A stretch of DNA of 64,000 bases from Desulfobacter curvatus DSM 3379. Its GTDB lineage: Bacteria > Desulfobacterota > Desulfobacteria > Desulfobacterales > Desulfobacteraceae. Below, piece by piece: positions 25,141 to 33,432 of the stretch (positions are counted from its first letter, which is position 1; every line of letters starts with the position of its first letter). A model generated the notes under the pieces. It ran no database searches. It saw nothing but the letters and a program-made list of their open reading frames with translations, and was not told where the DNA came from. A program made the position numbers and the translations under genes. The DNA is taken from contig NZ_KB893068.1 of assembly GCF_000373985.1 (NCBI RefSeq), positions 1 through 64,000 on the forward strand. The letters run 5' to 3'.

Positions 25141-25842
25141 ATGAACCAAGAACTGGATTTTGTCAAAGAAATGTTTGACAAAATTGCACCCCAATATGAT
25201 TTTTTGAACCGATTGCTCAGCATGCGCCGGGATGTGTACTGGCGCAAGGAGATGGTCAAGGCGGCAAAACTGGAATCCGATGCAGCCGTATTAGATGCGG
25301 CCTGCGGTACCTGTGACGTCGGTCTTGAGGTCAGCCGCGTTCTCAAAGGCAAGGTATTGATTACCGGACTGGACTTTTCCTTTGGCATGCTGGCTTTAGG
25401 CAAAAAAAAATTAAACCGCCCCCCAGGCCGGGCCATTGCCCTTGTCAACGGGGATGCATTAAATCTGCCCGTAAAGAATCAGCAGTTTGACGCAGGCTTT
25501 ATGGCCTTTGGCATCCGCAATATCATGAACCGAATCGGGGCCATGAAGGAATTTCACCGTACCCTGAAACCGGGCGGCAGAATCATCATCCTGGAGCTGA
25601 CCACACCCCCAAAAGGACTCATGCGCAGGCTTTATCTTTTGTACTTTCAAAAAATATTGCCGTTAATCGGCTCTTTTTTTTCAAAACACGGCAATGCCTA
25701 TGCGTACCTTCCTGAATCCGTGCTAAAATTTCCAGATCCCGTATCCTTTGCAAGCCAGATGAAAGCGGCAGGATTCAAGGAGATCCGTTTCAAGGAGATG
25801 ACCTTGGGCATTGTGACTCTCTTTGTAGGCATAAAGCTGTAA
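25141..25842 (+). CDS. ubiE: Demethylmenaquinone/ubiquinone methyltransferase
   Basis: C-methyltransferase for the last step of menaquinone synthesis (MenG activity), 233 residues. UbiE marks include FDKIAPQYDFLNRLLS near the N-terminus, LDAACGTCDVGLE as motif I, and FGIRNIMNR in the middle. An anaerobe of this kind would make menaquinone, so the MenG role is favoured over ubiquinone. ATG 25141 is chosen over a TTG at 25132. It is transcribed away from dnaJ. Confidence 0.85.
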   Translation: MNQELDFVKEMFDKIAPQYDFLNRLLSMRRDVYWRKEMVKAAKLESDAAVLDAACGTCDVGLEVSRVLKGKVLITGLDFSFGMLALGKKKLNRPPGRAIALVNGDALNLPVKNQQFDAGFMAFGIRNIMNRIGAMKEFHRTLKPGGRIIILELTTPPKGLMRRLYLLYFQKILPLIGSFFSKHGNAYAYLPESVLKFPDPVSFASQMKAAGFKEIRFKEMTLGIVTLFVGIKL

Positions 25843-25929
25843 CCCGTTATTATTACAGTCCGTCTTGACAATAACCCCGGCATACTTTATAAACGGTCTT
25901 CAAAAAATAATTAGATAAAAATTGTAGAA

Positions 25930-26598
25930 ATGAAAAAATTTCTTTTAAACACCATTGAAGGCCGGGTCCTTGTGACCGGTTTTTTGCTGACTGCCTTTTT
26001 TCTTGTTTTTGTTACCGTTGGCATAATCCAGGGCATACCAAGTGCAAAGATTGCTTTTATCGTATTCCTGACCCACTGTGTGGGTAGCCGGGCAGGAGGC
26101 ATCGGTCTGTGCATCCTCAACGGTTTTGACCCTATTACCACTATCACCTTAAATTTTTTTTTAGAATGCCTGATTGTCTGCTATACCTATGCGGTCTTTG
26201 CCCTGAGCACCAGCGGTATATTCAAAGCAGCCTGGATCAAAAGAGCCATGGGCAGACTCAAAGAAAAAGCTGAAGAAAAAAAAGAAAAAATAGAACGCTG
26301 GGGCTGGATCGGAATCTTTGCATTTGTGATGGCCCCCCTGCCTGTCACAGGCCCTGTGGTAGGAACCATCATCGGTTATATGCTCAGAATGCGCCTGTTC
26401 AGCAATTTCAGTGCGGCAGGCCTTGGGACCCTGACAGCCATCGTGGCCTGGTGCTATGGGTTTGATTTTCTTGAGCACCGGTTTGCAATGCTCCAGTACG
26501 TTTTTGGCGCCATCTGTGTAATCATCATCATCCCTTACTTGAAGCCATTGAAAAGATTCATTGATTCCCTGTGCCATGAACATGAAAGCGATGAATAA
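25930..26598 (+). CDS. Small multidrug export-like membrane protein (COG2426)
   Basis: 222 residues with about five to six hydrophobic helices and a lysine/glutamate-rich cytoplasmic segment near residues 112-122 (KEKAEEKKEKIE). APLPVTGPVVGTIIGYML is the conserved core motif of the family called putative small multidrug export protein. Transport activity is annotated rather than proven for the family. It sits between ubiE and ppc, 12 bases before the latter. Confidence 0.75.
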   Translation: MKKFLLNTIEGRVLVTGFLLTAFFLVFVTVGIIQGIPSAKIAFIVFLTHCVGSRAGGIGLCILNGFDPITTITLNFFLECLIVCYTYAVFALSTSGIFKAAWIKRAMGRLKEKAEEKKEKIERWGWIGIFAFVMAPLPVTGPVVGTIIGYMLRMRLFSNFSAAGLGTLTAIVAWCYGFDFLEHRFAMLQYVFGAICVIIIIPYLKPLKRFIDSLCHEHESDE

Positions 26599-26610
26599 AT
26601 AGACAATGCT

Positions 26611-29379
26611 ATGAACACAGTTTTTACCCACGTCAAAAACGCATTGGGCAAACCCTATGACGATCTTCATTTCCTTTTAATTTGTTTTAAAGAAGTGTTG
26701 GAGGAAAACAATCAGCGAAAACTGGTTGATTTGATTCCGTGGCTGAATGCCGCAGTGCCGTCGGAACCGGACCTGACAAGCAATGAATACATCCATATGA
26801 TGTCAATGTGTTTTCAGCTGTTAAACTTGGTGGAGGTAAATGGTGCGGTACAAAGCCGCCGCCACAAAGAGGATGAGGATATGGCCCAGGTAAACGGGCT
26901 GTGGGCGAATCAATTCCAATATTTGAAGTCCAAAGGGATCACCGAGCCCCAAATTCTACAGGTATTGCCTAACGTTCTGGTCGAACCGGTCTTAACAGCA
27001 CATCCAACAGAAGCCAAACGCACTGTGGTGTTACAGGAATACCGCGATTTATACCTGTTGCTGGTTAAACGCGAGAATCAAATGTACACCCGAATGGAAC
27101 AAACGGACATCCGACAGGAGATCAAACAGATTTTGCACCGCTTGTGGCATGTCGGAGAGATCTATATTGAAAAGCCGCAATTGGAATCGGAACTGGACAA
27201 TATTCTGCATTATCTGACCCATGTTTTTCCCAATGTGATTATGATTTTGGATAAACGTTTGCGTCAAGCCTGGAAAGAATCCGGATTCGATCCCATGGTA
27301 CTTAATGACTCGGATTTACTTCCGGTGGTGTCGTTTGGCAACTGGGTTGGCGGAGACCGTGACGGACATCCATTGGTGACGCCGGAAATCACCAAAAAGA
27401 CGATCGAAAAACTGCGAATTCATGCATTTTATATCATTAAAAATGAATTGAAAAAATTAGCCCAAAAGCTCAGTATCTATCACAATATTTCGGATGTGAG
27501 CCCCAATTTTGCTCTACGGATCAAACAGCTTCGGGAGGAAGTCGGGGTGAGTGCCGAAGTTGAGCTTAAAGAAAATGTCGAGGAGATCTTTAAGGCTTAT
27601 GTACTGATCCTGATTCAGAAAATCCCCATTGATTTAAGCCGGGAATTTAATCTTGAATTAGAAGATAAGCCCAATAGCTACACAAGTTCCATTGATTTGA
27701 TTGCCGACCTAGCCTTGCTTCATGATGAATTGGAGAAATACGGCATGGGCGAGGTTGCCCATGTTGATGTTGGGCGGATGAAGCGAATTTTGAAAATTTT
27801 CGGTTTCCATCTGGCAAAGTTAGATATTCGCCAAAACAGTGATTACCATGAAAAGGCGTTAACACAGTTGGTTACCGCATCCTTGGGAGCAAAAGCCGCC
27901 AAGCGGATTGAAAATTCCCAGGACGTCAGGCGCACGTTTCTGGAACAGGAACTAAAAATCAACCGACCATTTTTGGTAGACCATAAAAACATTGATCGGG
28001 AAGGGCAAAATGTGATTGGGGCTTTGCAGGTCGTTAGCGATCATGTTCAGCGATACAGCCCGAATGCTTTCGGAAAGATCATCGTGAGTATGACCCGAAA
28101 TGCAGAGGATTTGCTCACTGTTTACCTGTTCATGCGCGAAGTGGGTTTAATTGTGAGAAAAGATGATCAACTGGGGGCAATTCTGCCTGTTGTGCCGCTT
28201 TTTGAAACGATTGAAGACTTAAAGCGTAGCCCGGGTATTATAGACGATTACCTGAGTCTACCGATTGTTAAACACAGTTTGCAGATGCAGTCGTGGAGAA
28301 ACCCCAATGGCGAATTGATTCAGGACGTGATGATCGGCTATTCCGACAGTAATAAGGACGGCGGTATCCTGGCCAGCTCCTGGCTCTTGCATCAGGCACA
28401 AAAAGAATTGACAACAACAGGCGAGAGCCACGGTGTAAAACTCCGTTTTTTCCATGGAACCGGGGGCAGTATCAGCCGTGGCGGGGGACCCAGTCATTGG
28501 TTCATCAAAACATTACCCTACGGATCAATCAACGGTAAGTTTCGTGTTACAGAGCAAGGTGAGACGATTGAACGCAAATATGCCAACCAGATGAACGCTG
28601 CATATAACCTGGAGCTGATGGTTTCAAGCGTTACGGCACAAACCGTATTGCACGAAAATACAAAAAAAACCAGCGAAGAAATTGAAAGCTTATTCCAGCT
28701 GTTAAGTGATAGGGGACTTTATTACTACCGACAACTGATTTCCGACCCTGATTTTATAACGTTTTTTTCCCAGGCAACACCCATTGATGTTATCGAGTCA
28801 AGTAAAATTGGTTCCCGCCCGGCACGTCGTACAGGGAAGCGCAGCATGGAAGATCTTCGGGCAATTCCTTGGGTGTTCAGTTGGTCGCAATCGCGCTTTA
28901 ATATTACCAGTTGGTATGGTGTTGGTTCCACTTTGAATGAATTGAAAAACCAAGACCCGGAAGCCTACAAAAACTTGCTCCATTTCGTTGAATACAATCC
29001 TTTTGTGCGTTTCGTGATGACCAATCTGGATAGCAGCCTGATCGCGACCGATGTGCGGATTATGGAAAAATATGCTTCGCTGGTTGAAGCGGTGGAAATT
29101 CGCGACCGAATCATGGAAATGATTAAAAATGAGCTGGACTTAACACGTAAAATGCTGGTCGATATGTTAAAACGACCCATTAACGAACGACGCATTAATC
29201 ACTATTACTCAACCATACTCAGAGCCGAAGCCCTCAATAATTTACACGATGCCCAGGTTGAATTACTGCAAAAATGGCGTAAAGCCAAAAAGGCGAAGTC
29301 AAAAGAAGAAGACCAGTATCTGTTTGCCCTTTTGCAGTGTGTTAATGCAATTGCCAACGCGCTAGGCGCAACAGGCTGA
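26611..29379 (+). CDS. ppc: Phosphoenolpyruvate carboxylase
   Basis: Fixes bicarbonate onto PEP to give oxaloacetate, replenishing the citric-acid cycle. 922 residues, normal size. Catalytic motifs are in order: HPTEAKR at 131-137, GNWVGGDRDGHP, GYSDSNKDGG, and FHGTGGSISRGGGPSH; SRPARR and the C-terminal region are also intact. Compared with its neighbours the gene looks less GC-rich and uses more A/T-ending codons, which may mark acquisition from another lineage. Confidence 0.95.
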   Translation: MNTVFTHVKNALGKPYDDLHFLLICFKEVLEENNQRKLVDLIPWLNAAVPSEPDLTSNEYIHMMSMCFQLLNLVEVNGAVQSRRHKEDEDMAQVNGLWANQFQYLKSKGITEPQILQVLPNVLVEPVLTAHPTEAKRTVVLQEYRDLYLLLVKRENQMYTRMEQTDIRQEIKQILHRLWHVGEIYIEKPQLESELDNILHYLTHVFPNVIMILDKRLRQAWKESGFDPMVLNDSDLLPVVSFGNWVGGDRDGHPLVTPEITKKTIEKLRIHAFYIIKNELKKLAQKLSIYHNISDVSPNFALRIKQLREEVGVSAEVELKENVEEIFKAYVLILIQKIPIDLSREFNLELEDKPNSYTSSIDLIADLALLHDELEKYGMGEVAHVDVGRMKRILKIFGFHLAKLDIRQNSDYHEKALTQLVTASLGAKAAKRIENSQDVRRTFLEQELKINRPFLVDHKNIDREGQNVIGALQVVSDHVQRYSPNAFGKIIVSMTRNAEDLLTVYLFMREVGLIVRKDDQLGAILPVVPLFETIEDLKRSPGIIDDYLSLPIVKHSLQMQSWRNPNGELIQDVMIGYSDSNKDGGILASSWLLHQAQKELTTTGESHGVKLRFFHGTGGSISRGGGPSHWFIKTLPYGSINGKFRVTEQGETIERKYANQMNAAYNLELMVSSVTAQTVLHENTKKTSEEIESLFQLLSDRGLYYYRQLISDPDFITFFSQATPIDVIESSKIGSRPARRTGKRSMEDLRAIPWVFSWSQSRFNITSWYGVGSTLNELKNQDPEAYKNLLHFVEYNPFVRFVMTNLDSSLIATDVRIMEKYASLVEAVEIRDRIMEMIKNELDLTRKMLVDMLKRPINERRINHYYSTILRAEALNNLHDAQVELLQKWRKAKKAKSKEEDQYLFALLQCVNAIANALGATG

Positions 29380-29401
29380 TGCGTAAGATAGATTTTAAAT
29401 G

Positions 29402-29608
29402 TTAAGCGATGATATCAATCATTTTTCCTTTACCCGTGATTGTTGCAATATCGGGGGCCTGTTGAACTTCAGGAGTTTGGGTATTGAGAGGCCGGCTTGC
29501 GGTATTGGGCGTTTGTTGAAGGAGATTAAGCATAAGATTAGGCATCTCCATCGCTTTTTTCATAGCATCGGTTGATGCGCCTGTATTGGTGGCTCCGTTA
29601 ATGTTCAT
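29402..29608 (-). CDS. YjfB-like putative motility protein
   Basis: 68-residue protein. DAMKKAME followed by LLNLLQQ-like hydrophobic repeats and a C-terminal MIDIIA matches the small YjfB family, where VMKKAMD and a terminal VDVLA-like tail recur. The family is named for motility by association only. A transcript from ppc converges on it. Small size limits certainty. Confidence 0.6.
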   Translation of the reverse strand: MNINGATNTGASTDAMKKAMEMPNLMLNLLQQTPNTASRPLNTQTPEVQQAPDIATITGKGKMIDIIA

Positions 29609-29754
29609 GGTACACCTTTAATGAAGCTGTTTACAACCCATATATATAAACACAACTGTAAAAGAGATATAGGCAAATGTCCAGATTAACCTGATCTTAT
29701 TTTTTTCAAACACTTCCATTCAAAAGAAATAACTTTAGACGAGGCAACAGTAGC

Positions 29755-30093
29755 ATGCTGCATGCTTTACAACAGATAACGCACTACAGCTTACATTTGG
29801 CTTTTCCGGGACTGATTGCCTGCATATTTTTTAGAGAAGATTGGAAAAAGGCCTGGTTCATAATGCTTGCTACGATGCTTGTCGATTTAGACCATTTAGT
29901 CGCTGACCCCATATTCGATCCGACAAGATGCAGTATCGGGTTACATCCTTTACATTCTTACTATGCAATTTTGGTTTATTTTCTGCTTTTTTTCTTCTTC
30001 AAGACAAAAACGATCAGAATATTGTCGATTGGTTTGCTTTTCCATATGTTCACGGATTATCAAGATTGTCTTTGGATGAGGTTATCAATTTAA
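29755..30093 (+). CDS. DUF6122-like small membrane protein
   Basis: 112 residues with three to four hydrophobic segments, HYSLHLAFPGLIACIFF at the start, then MLVDLDHLVADPIFDP and LHPLHSYY, a pattern of conserved His/Asp residues at membrane edges reminiscent of metal-dependent membrane hydrolases. I match it to DUF6122 from memory; function is unknown. A fragment of the dispersed repeat follows within three bases of its stop. Confidence 0.65.
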   Translation: MLHALQQITHYSLHLAFPGLIACIFFREDWKKAWFIMLATMLVDLDHLVADPIFDPTRCSIGLHPLHSYYAILVYFLLFFFFKTKTIRILSIGLLFHMFTDYQDCLWMRLSI

Positions 30094-30095
30094 GG

Positions 30096-30115
30096 CAGCC
30101 CATGGCTGTTATATG
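30096..30115 (-). repeat. Dispersed two-hairpin element, fragment F
   Basis: On the minus strand this reads CATATAACAGCCATGGGCTG, the same left end as copies A1 and B. The rest of the unit is absent: the sequence continues into the end of the DUF6122-like gene. Confidence 0.5.
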
Positions 30116-30283
30116 AGTTTACTTTCCGCTCTTTTTTAAGCGCTTGATTCATTAGTTCAAAACCTGCTCGCTCGGGTGATTTTAAGATCCGTTAATATGG
30201 CTCACACCCTTTCTGGAGATGCTGATATCTGAATTTCAGTTTGTAAATATTTCATGCGCGTCCTATGTCCGCCTCTTTATTCA

Positions 30284-30625
30284 TTAATATTTGACCAAGG
30301 CGTCCGTTTTGGCTGCCATTGAAAAATCATTTTTATGGAGGCCTTTTATTTTGTGGGTTGTCCACAATACTTCCACACGGCCCCAGTCCAGCACCAGTGT
30401 GGGGTGATGATATTCGGCCTCAGCCAACTCCCCTACCTGGTTTACAAAGGCAAGGGCCTGCTTAAAATTTTTAAACCGAAACACCCGCTTCAAGGTCGGG
30501 ATTCCATTTACATCAACGATATCCCAGTCCGGAACCTGACGCTTAAAGGTTGCGATCTCATCTGCGGTTGCCACTGAACCGCCCTTTTCACAGGGAACAC
30601 ACTTATGCTTGAACAAGCTGTCCAT
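30284..30625 (-). CDS. phhB: 4a-hydroxytetrahydrobiopterin dehydratase (PCD/DCoH)
   Basis: Dehydrates the carbinolamine form of pterin cofactor. 113 residues with the family core YHHPTLVLDWGRVEVLWTTH and the KGLHKNDFSMAAKTD tail, including the two adjacent active-site histidines. No aromatic amino-acid hydroxylase is nearby, so, as in many bacteria, its physiological pterin (perhaps molybdopterin-related) is uncertain. It has its own ribosome site (GGAGG) and is transcribed alone. Confidence 0.9.
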   Translation of the reverse strand: MDSLFKHKCVPCEKGGSVATADEIATFKRQVPDWDIVDVNGIPTLKRVFRFKNFKQALAFVNQVGELAEAEYHHPTLVLDWGRVEVLWTTHKIKGLHKNDFSMAAKTDALVKY

Positions 30626-30958
30626 AAAAACCTCCGTTCCATCATGTTTTTGTTTCTGCTTATAACATAATCAGCTATTTGCGACTGTCATCTTGGTTCC
30701 CAAATATGAAATCATTTTTCTATAGCCTGATTGATTGAACAACAACAAAATAGGAGCAGAGACATAAAAACAAAAACCACGCTGATGGAAAATGCTACCC
30801 AAATGTTACCCAAAAACATCATCAAAAATGTATAGAGCTATCCGAACATATCACAATCAAAAACTTATTTTATTTGATATTACTTTTTTGTTTTTGTAAA
30901 ACAAACTAATAAAGCTTGGATTAAATATTTTTAGTAAAAGAGTTACGGAAAAATTACT
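30626..30958. other. Intergenic region between phhB and the AraC gene
   Basis: No gene is supported. It contains a short tandem echo, ATGCTACCCAA then ATGTTACCCAA, at about 30801-30823, and an AT-rich stretch (30830-30945) likely to hold the AraC gene's promoter. No clear Fur site was found. Confidence 0.5.
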
Positions 30959-31972
30959 ATGATCCCCCTGCATTCTTATAAAAACAACCGGATTCAAGGG
31001 GAATGGTCGGCTGACCATGCTCCCGGGATAAACGTCAGCGCAAACGCCATAGTGCGAAATTTCCCGGACTTAATAGACCCAGCGGTCCAAAGCCGGTGCC
31101 GAGAGTATCAAATCCAGGAAGGATTCAGCGTCAGCCTATTTGACGCTGAACTTGAAAACGATTTATGTTTTTCATTTGAAAGGGATCAGCCCACGGTCAA
31201 TTTCGGCTTTATTGTTTCAGGAAACTTCACAAATCGCATCAAAGCACCGGGTCTGGATCCAGAAGGATTTTCCAATCAGGCCGGTACCGGTGGCATCCTT
31301 TTTCTTCCCCGCCAGGAAGCCTGCCTTACCATTCCCGGAAAGCAGCGGGTCTGCCTGGTTCATGTCCATCTTTCTCCACTGGTATTTTATTCCCTCTTTT
31401 ATCCGGACCGAGATAATATTCCCAAGGGGCTTCAATCTATGATGGAGGGAAGCCGGGACCAGGCCTGGTATTTCAGATCAAGAATCTCCATACATGCCGG
31501 GAACTGCTTGAACCGGTTGATGGCAGGCCCGGCTCCGGGCGCTCCGGTTCGTATTTTTTACCAGGGTATTGCCCTGGACCTGCTTGCCGATCAGATTGCC
31601 CGGGCCAATGCTGCAAAAACCCCGGTAACCGGGATGAGCCTGGATGACCGGGACCGTGTGTTCCGGGCAAGAGACCTGCTGGTCCGGGATCTGTCTTCTC
31701 CGCCTTGTATTAAACAGCTGGCCCGGACGACCGGCCTGAACATGAATAAACTCCAACAGGGGTTTCGCCGTTTGTACGGTGTTTCAGTCTTCCAGTATCT
31801 TCAGTCCTTCAGAATCAAGGAGGCCAACCGCCTTTTTCACGAAACCGACATGAATGTCAGCCAGGCCGCCTTTGCCGTGGGATATACCAATGTCAGCCAC
31901 TTTAGCCGGGCCTATAAAAAACATTTCAATATCCTTCCGAAAAAACATCTGGTCAGCATTAAAAGCGATTAG
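30959..31972 (+). CDS. AraC family transcriptional regulator (PchR-like)
   Basis: 337 residues. The C-terminal third has two helix-turn-helix units, the second in MNVSQAAFAVGYTNVSHFSR followed by AYKKHFNILPKKH. The N-terminal part resembles the ligand domain of PchR-like activators, which sense siderophore and control TonB receptors. The genes after it (membrane protein, methyltransferase, TonB receptor) make that role likely here. Confidence 0.85.
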   Translation: MIPLHSYKNNRIQGEWSADHAPGINVSANAIVRNFPDLIDPAVQSRCREYQIQEGFSVSLFDAELENDLCFSFERDQPTVNFGFIVSGNFTNRIKAPGLDPEGFSNQAGTGGILFLPRQEACLTIPGKQRVCLVHVHLSPLVFYSLFYPDRDNIPKGLQSMMEGSRDQAWYFRSRISIHAGNCLNRLMAGPAPGAPVRIFYQGIALDLLADQIARANAAKTPVTGMSLDDRDRVFRARDLLVRDLSSPPCIKQLARTTGLNMNKLQQGFRRLYGVSVFQYLQSFRIKEANRLFHETDMNVSQAAFAVGYTNVSHFSRAYKKHFNILPKKHLVSIKSD

Positions 31973-32127
31973 CTGTTCGCTTCCAACGTATTTTAGGTCC
32001 ATGTCACCCCGCTTTCAACCGTTGTGTGTTTCGGGGCATAAATCGGTTGGACCAGGGTAGAAACCGCCTTTTTGATTCTCTATACTCCTTTTTTAGTTTT
32101 GCCAACCAAAATATTTTAGGAGTTAAA

Positions 32128-32178
32128 ATGAAACTTAGCGGTTTATTTTTTAGGTTCCAAGGCTGGTGTGCATGTTAA
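32128..32178 (+). CDS. Possible 16-residue leader peptide
   Basis: AGGAG sits seven bases before an ATG that opens MKLSGLFFRFQGWCAC and ends at TAA 32178. The stop overlaps the start codon (32172) of the DUF4405-like gene in another frame, an arrangement suited to translational coupling: the ribosome site of the larger gene itself is poor. It could instead be a chance frame supplying the ribosome site; a sequencing frameshift is a third possibility. Confidence 0.35.
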   Translation: MKLSGLFFRFQGWCAC

Positions 32179-32774
32179 AAAAAGCCACCTCTTTAACCCT
32201 GGCCCTTTCCGGACTGGTCATGCTGGTGACCAGCATAGTGCTCTATTTTGGCCCGGCCGGTCATGTCGGCCATTTTTGCCGCTGGTCGTTCTGGCATCTT
32301 TCCCGGCATCACTGGGGCGCACTCCATCTGAATTCAGGTCTTCTGTTCTGCCTGGCCATGATTATCCATGTATGGCTCAACTTCAGACTGCTTGTGGCCT
32401 ATGTGAGAAAACAAAAAAAAGGGTTACCGGCAATTGCCGTATCTTTGATCCTGACCCTCTATGTCTGCATTGGAGGATATTATGAACTCCCGCCCATGGG
32501 ACAGTTCTTGAATCTTGCCAGGTCGCTCAGAATTGCATCCATACAAAAGTATGGCTCCCCGCCGTATGGGGCAGCCGCCGGATTTCCAGCGCTTCATATT
32601 GCCCGGTACATGGGCTGGGATCCCCGGCAGTCCTGTGCACAATTGAGCCAAAACAGCATTATTCTTGACACCCCGGACCAGCCCCTGTCGGACCTGGCCC
32701 AAAAGAATCACACCAGTGTTGGCAGATTGCTGGACATCATGTGTACCCATTCGAACAAAGGAAATCTCAAATGA
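32172..32774 (+). CDS. DUF4405-like membrane protein
   Basis: 200 residues. Three hydrophobic helices: residues about 5-25, a segment around HWGALHLNSGLLFCLAMIIH, and VSLILTLYVCIGGYY. Histidines in the second helix pattern (HxxxxxxxxxxxxH) recall the heme-coordinating DUF4405/cytochrome b561-like bundle. The C-terminal 80 residues are soluble and resemble the SAP-like helical tail of such proteins. It may pass electrons, for example to reduce an iron-siderophore, an inference from the TonB neighbour. It overlaps the next gene by four bases. Confidence 0.7.
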   Translation: MLKKATSLTLALSGLVMLVTSIVLYFGPAGHVGHFCRWSFWHLSRHHWGALHLNSGLLFCLAMIIHVWLNFRLLVAYVRKQKKGLPAIAVSLILTLYVCIGGYYELPPMGQFLNLARSLRIASIQKYGSPPYGAAAGFPALHIARYMGWDPRQSCAQLSQNSIILDTPDQPLSDLAQKNHTSVGRLLDIMCTHSNKGNLK

Positions 32775-33415
32775 CAACTGTAAGAAACGTATTTAACAGC
32801 GACCATGTTACCAACTATGACAAAAACGCTGAAAAAGTAACCTGGCTGGATCCTGCAATCATTTTCGGCATGGCCTACCGGTTTGTCGAACCCGGCGACC
32901 TTTTACTGGATATCGGGATCGGCACCGGATTGTCTTCGCAATTGTTTTACAAGGCGGGCCTGGAAATTTACGGGATTGATTTTTCCCCGAAAATGCTTGC
33001 CCGCTGCCGGTCAAAACAGATGGCCAAAGACTTGAAAGAACATGATCTTTCCATAACCCCCTACCCTTTTGGGGCAGATTCCATGGATCATGCCGTCTGC
33101 ACCGGGGTCACCCATCTTTTTAAAGACTTGGCTCCGATTTTTCAGGAACTTGGCAGAATTCTCAAGCCCGGTGGCATATTTGCCTTTGTGGTACCGGATT
33201 GCCGAAAAGGCGAACCCCGGGAAATTCAGGTGGATGCCCGGCATTCCCCCGGGGAAAAAGTCACCATTTTTTCTTATTCCGGACAACGTATAAACACGCT
33301 GCTTGAGTTATACGGCTTTGTCCGGATTTTCGATCTTACCTTTGAAGCCTCGGCCATCGGCCACCGTACGGCGCAATACAAAGCCTATGTGGTTCAAAAA
33401 ACAAAAAACAATTAA
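32771..33415 (+). CDS. Class I SAM-dependent methyltransferase
   Basis: 214 residues. Motif I is LLLDIGIGTGLSSQLF, followed by YGIDFSPKMLA and, later, GGIFAFVVPD. The ATG at 32771 overlaps the membrane protein's stop (ATGA) and has AAAGGAAA upstream; an earlier ATG at 32741 is less likely. Substrate unknown. Methyltransferases of this type accompany TonB receptor loci in several sulfate reducers as I recall, perhaps modifying a metallophore. Confidence 0.8.
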   Translation: MTTVRNVFNSDHVTNYDKNAEKVTWLDPAIIFGMAYRFVEPGDLLLDIGIGTGLSSQLFYKAGLEIYGIDFSPKMLARCRSKQMAKDLKEHDLSITPYPFGADSMDHAVCTGVTHLFKDLAPIFQELGRILKPGGIFAFVVPDCRKGEPREIQVDARHSPGEKVTIFSYSGQRINTLLELYGFVRIFDLTFEASAIGHRTAQYKAYVVQKTKNN

Positions 33416-33432
33416 TTGGGGAGAAAAGACAG

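Noticed and set aside
30801..30823. Short ATGYTACCCAA tandem echo as an integration site
   Set aside because: Only 11 bases, no integrase nearby, and no tRNA end; too little to call.
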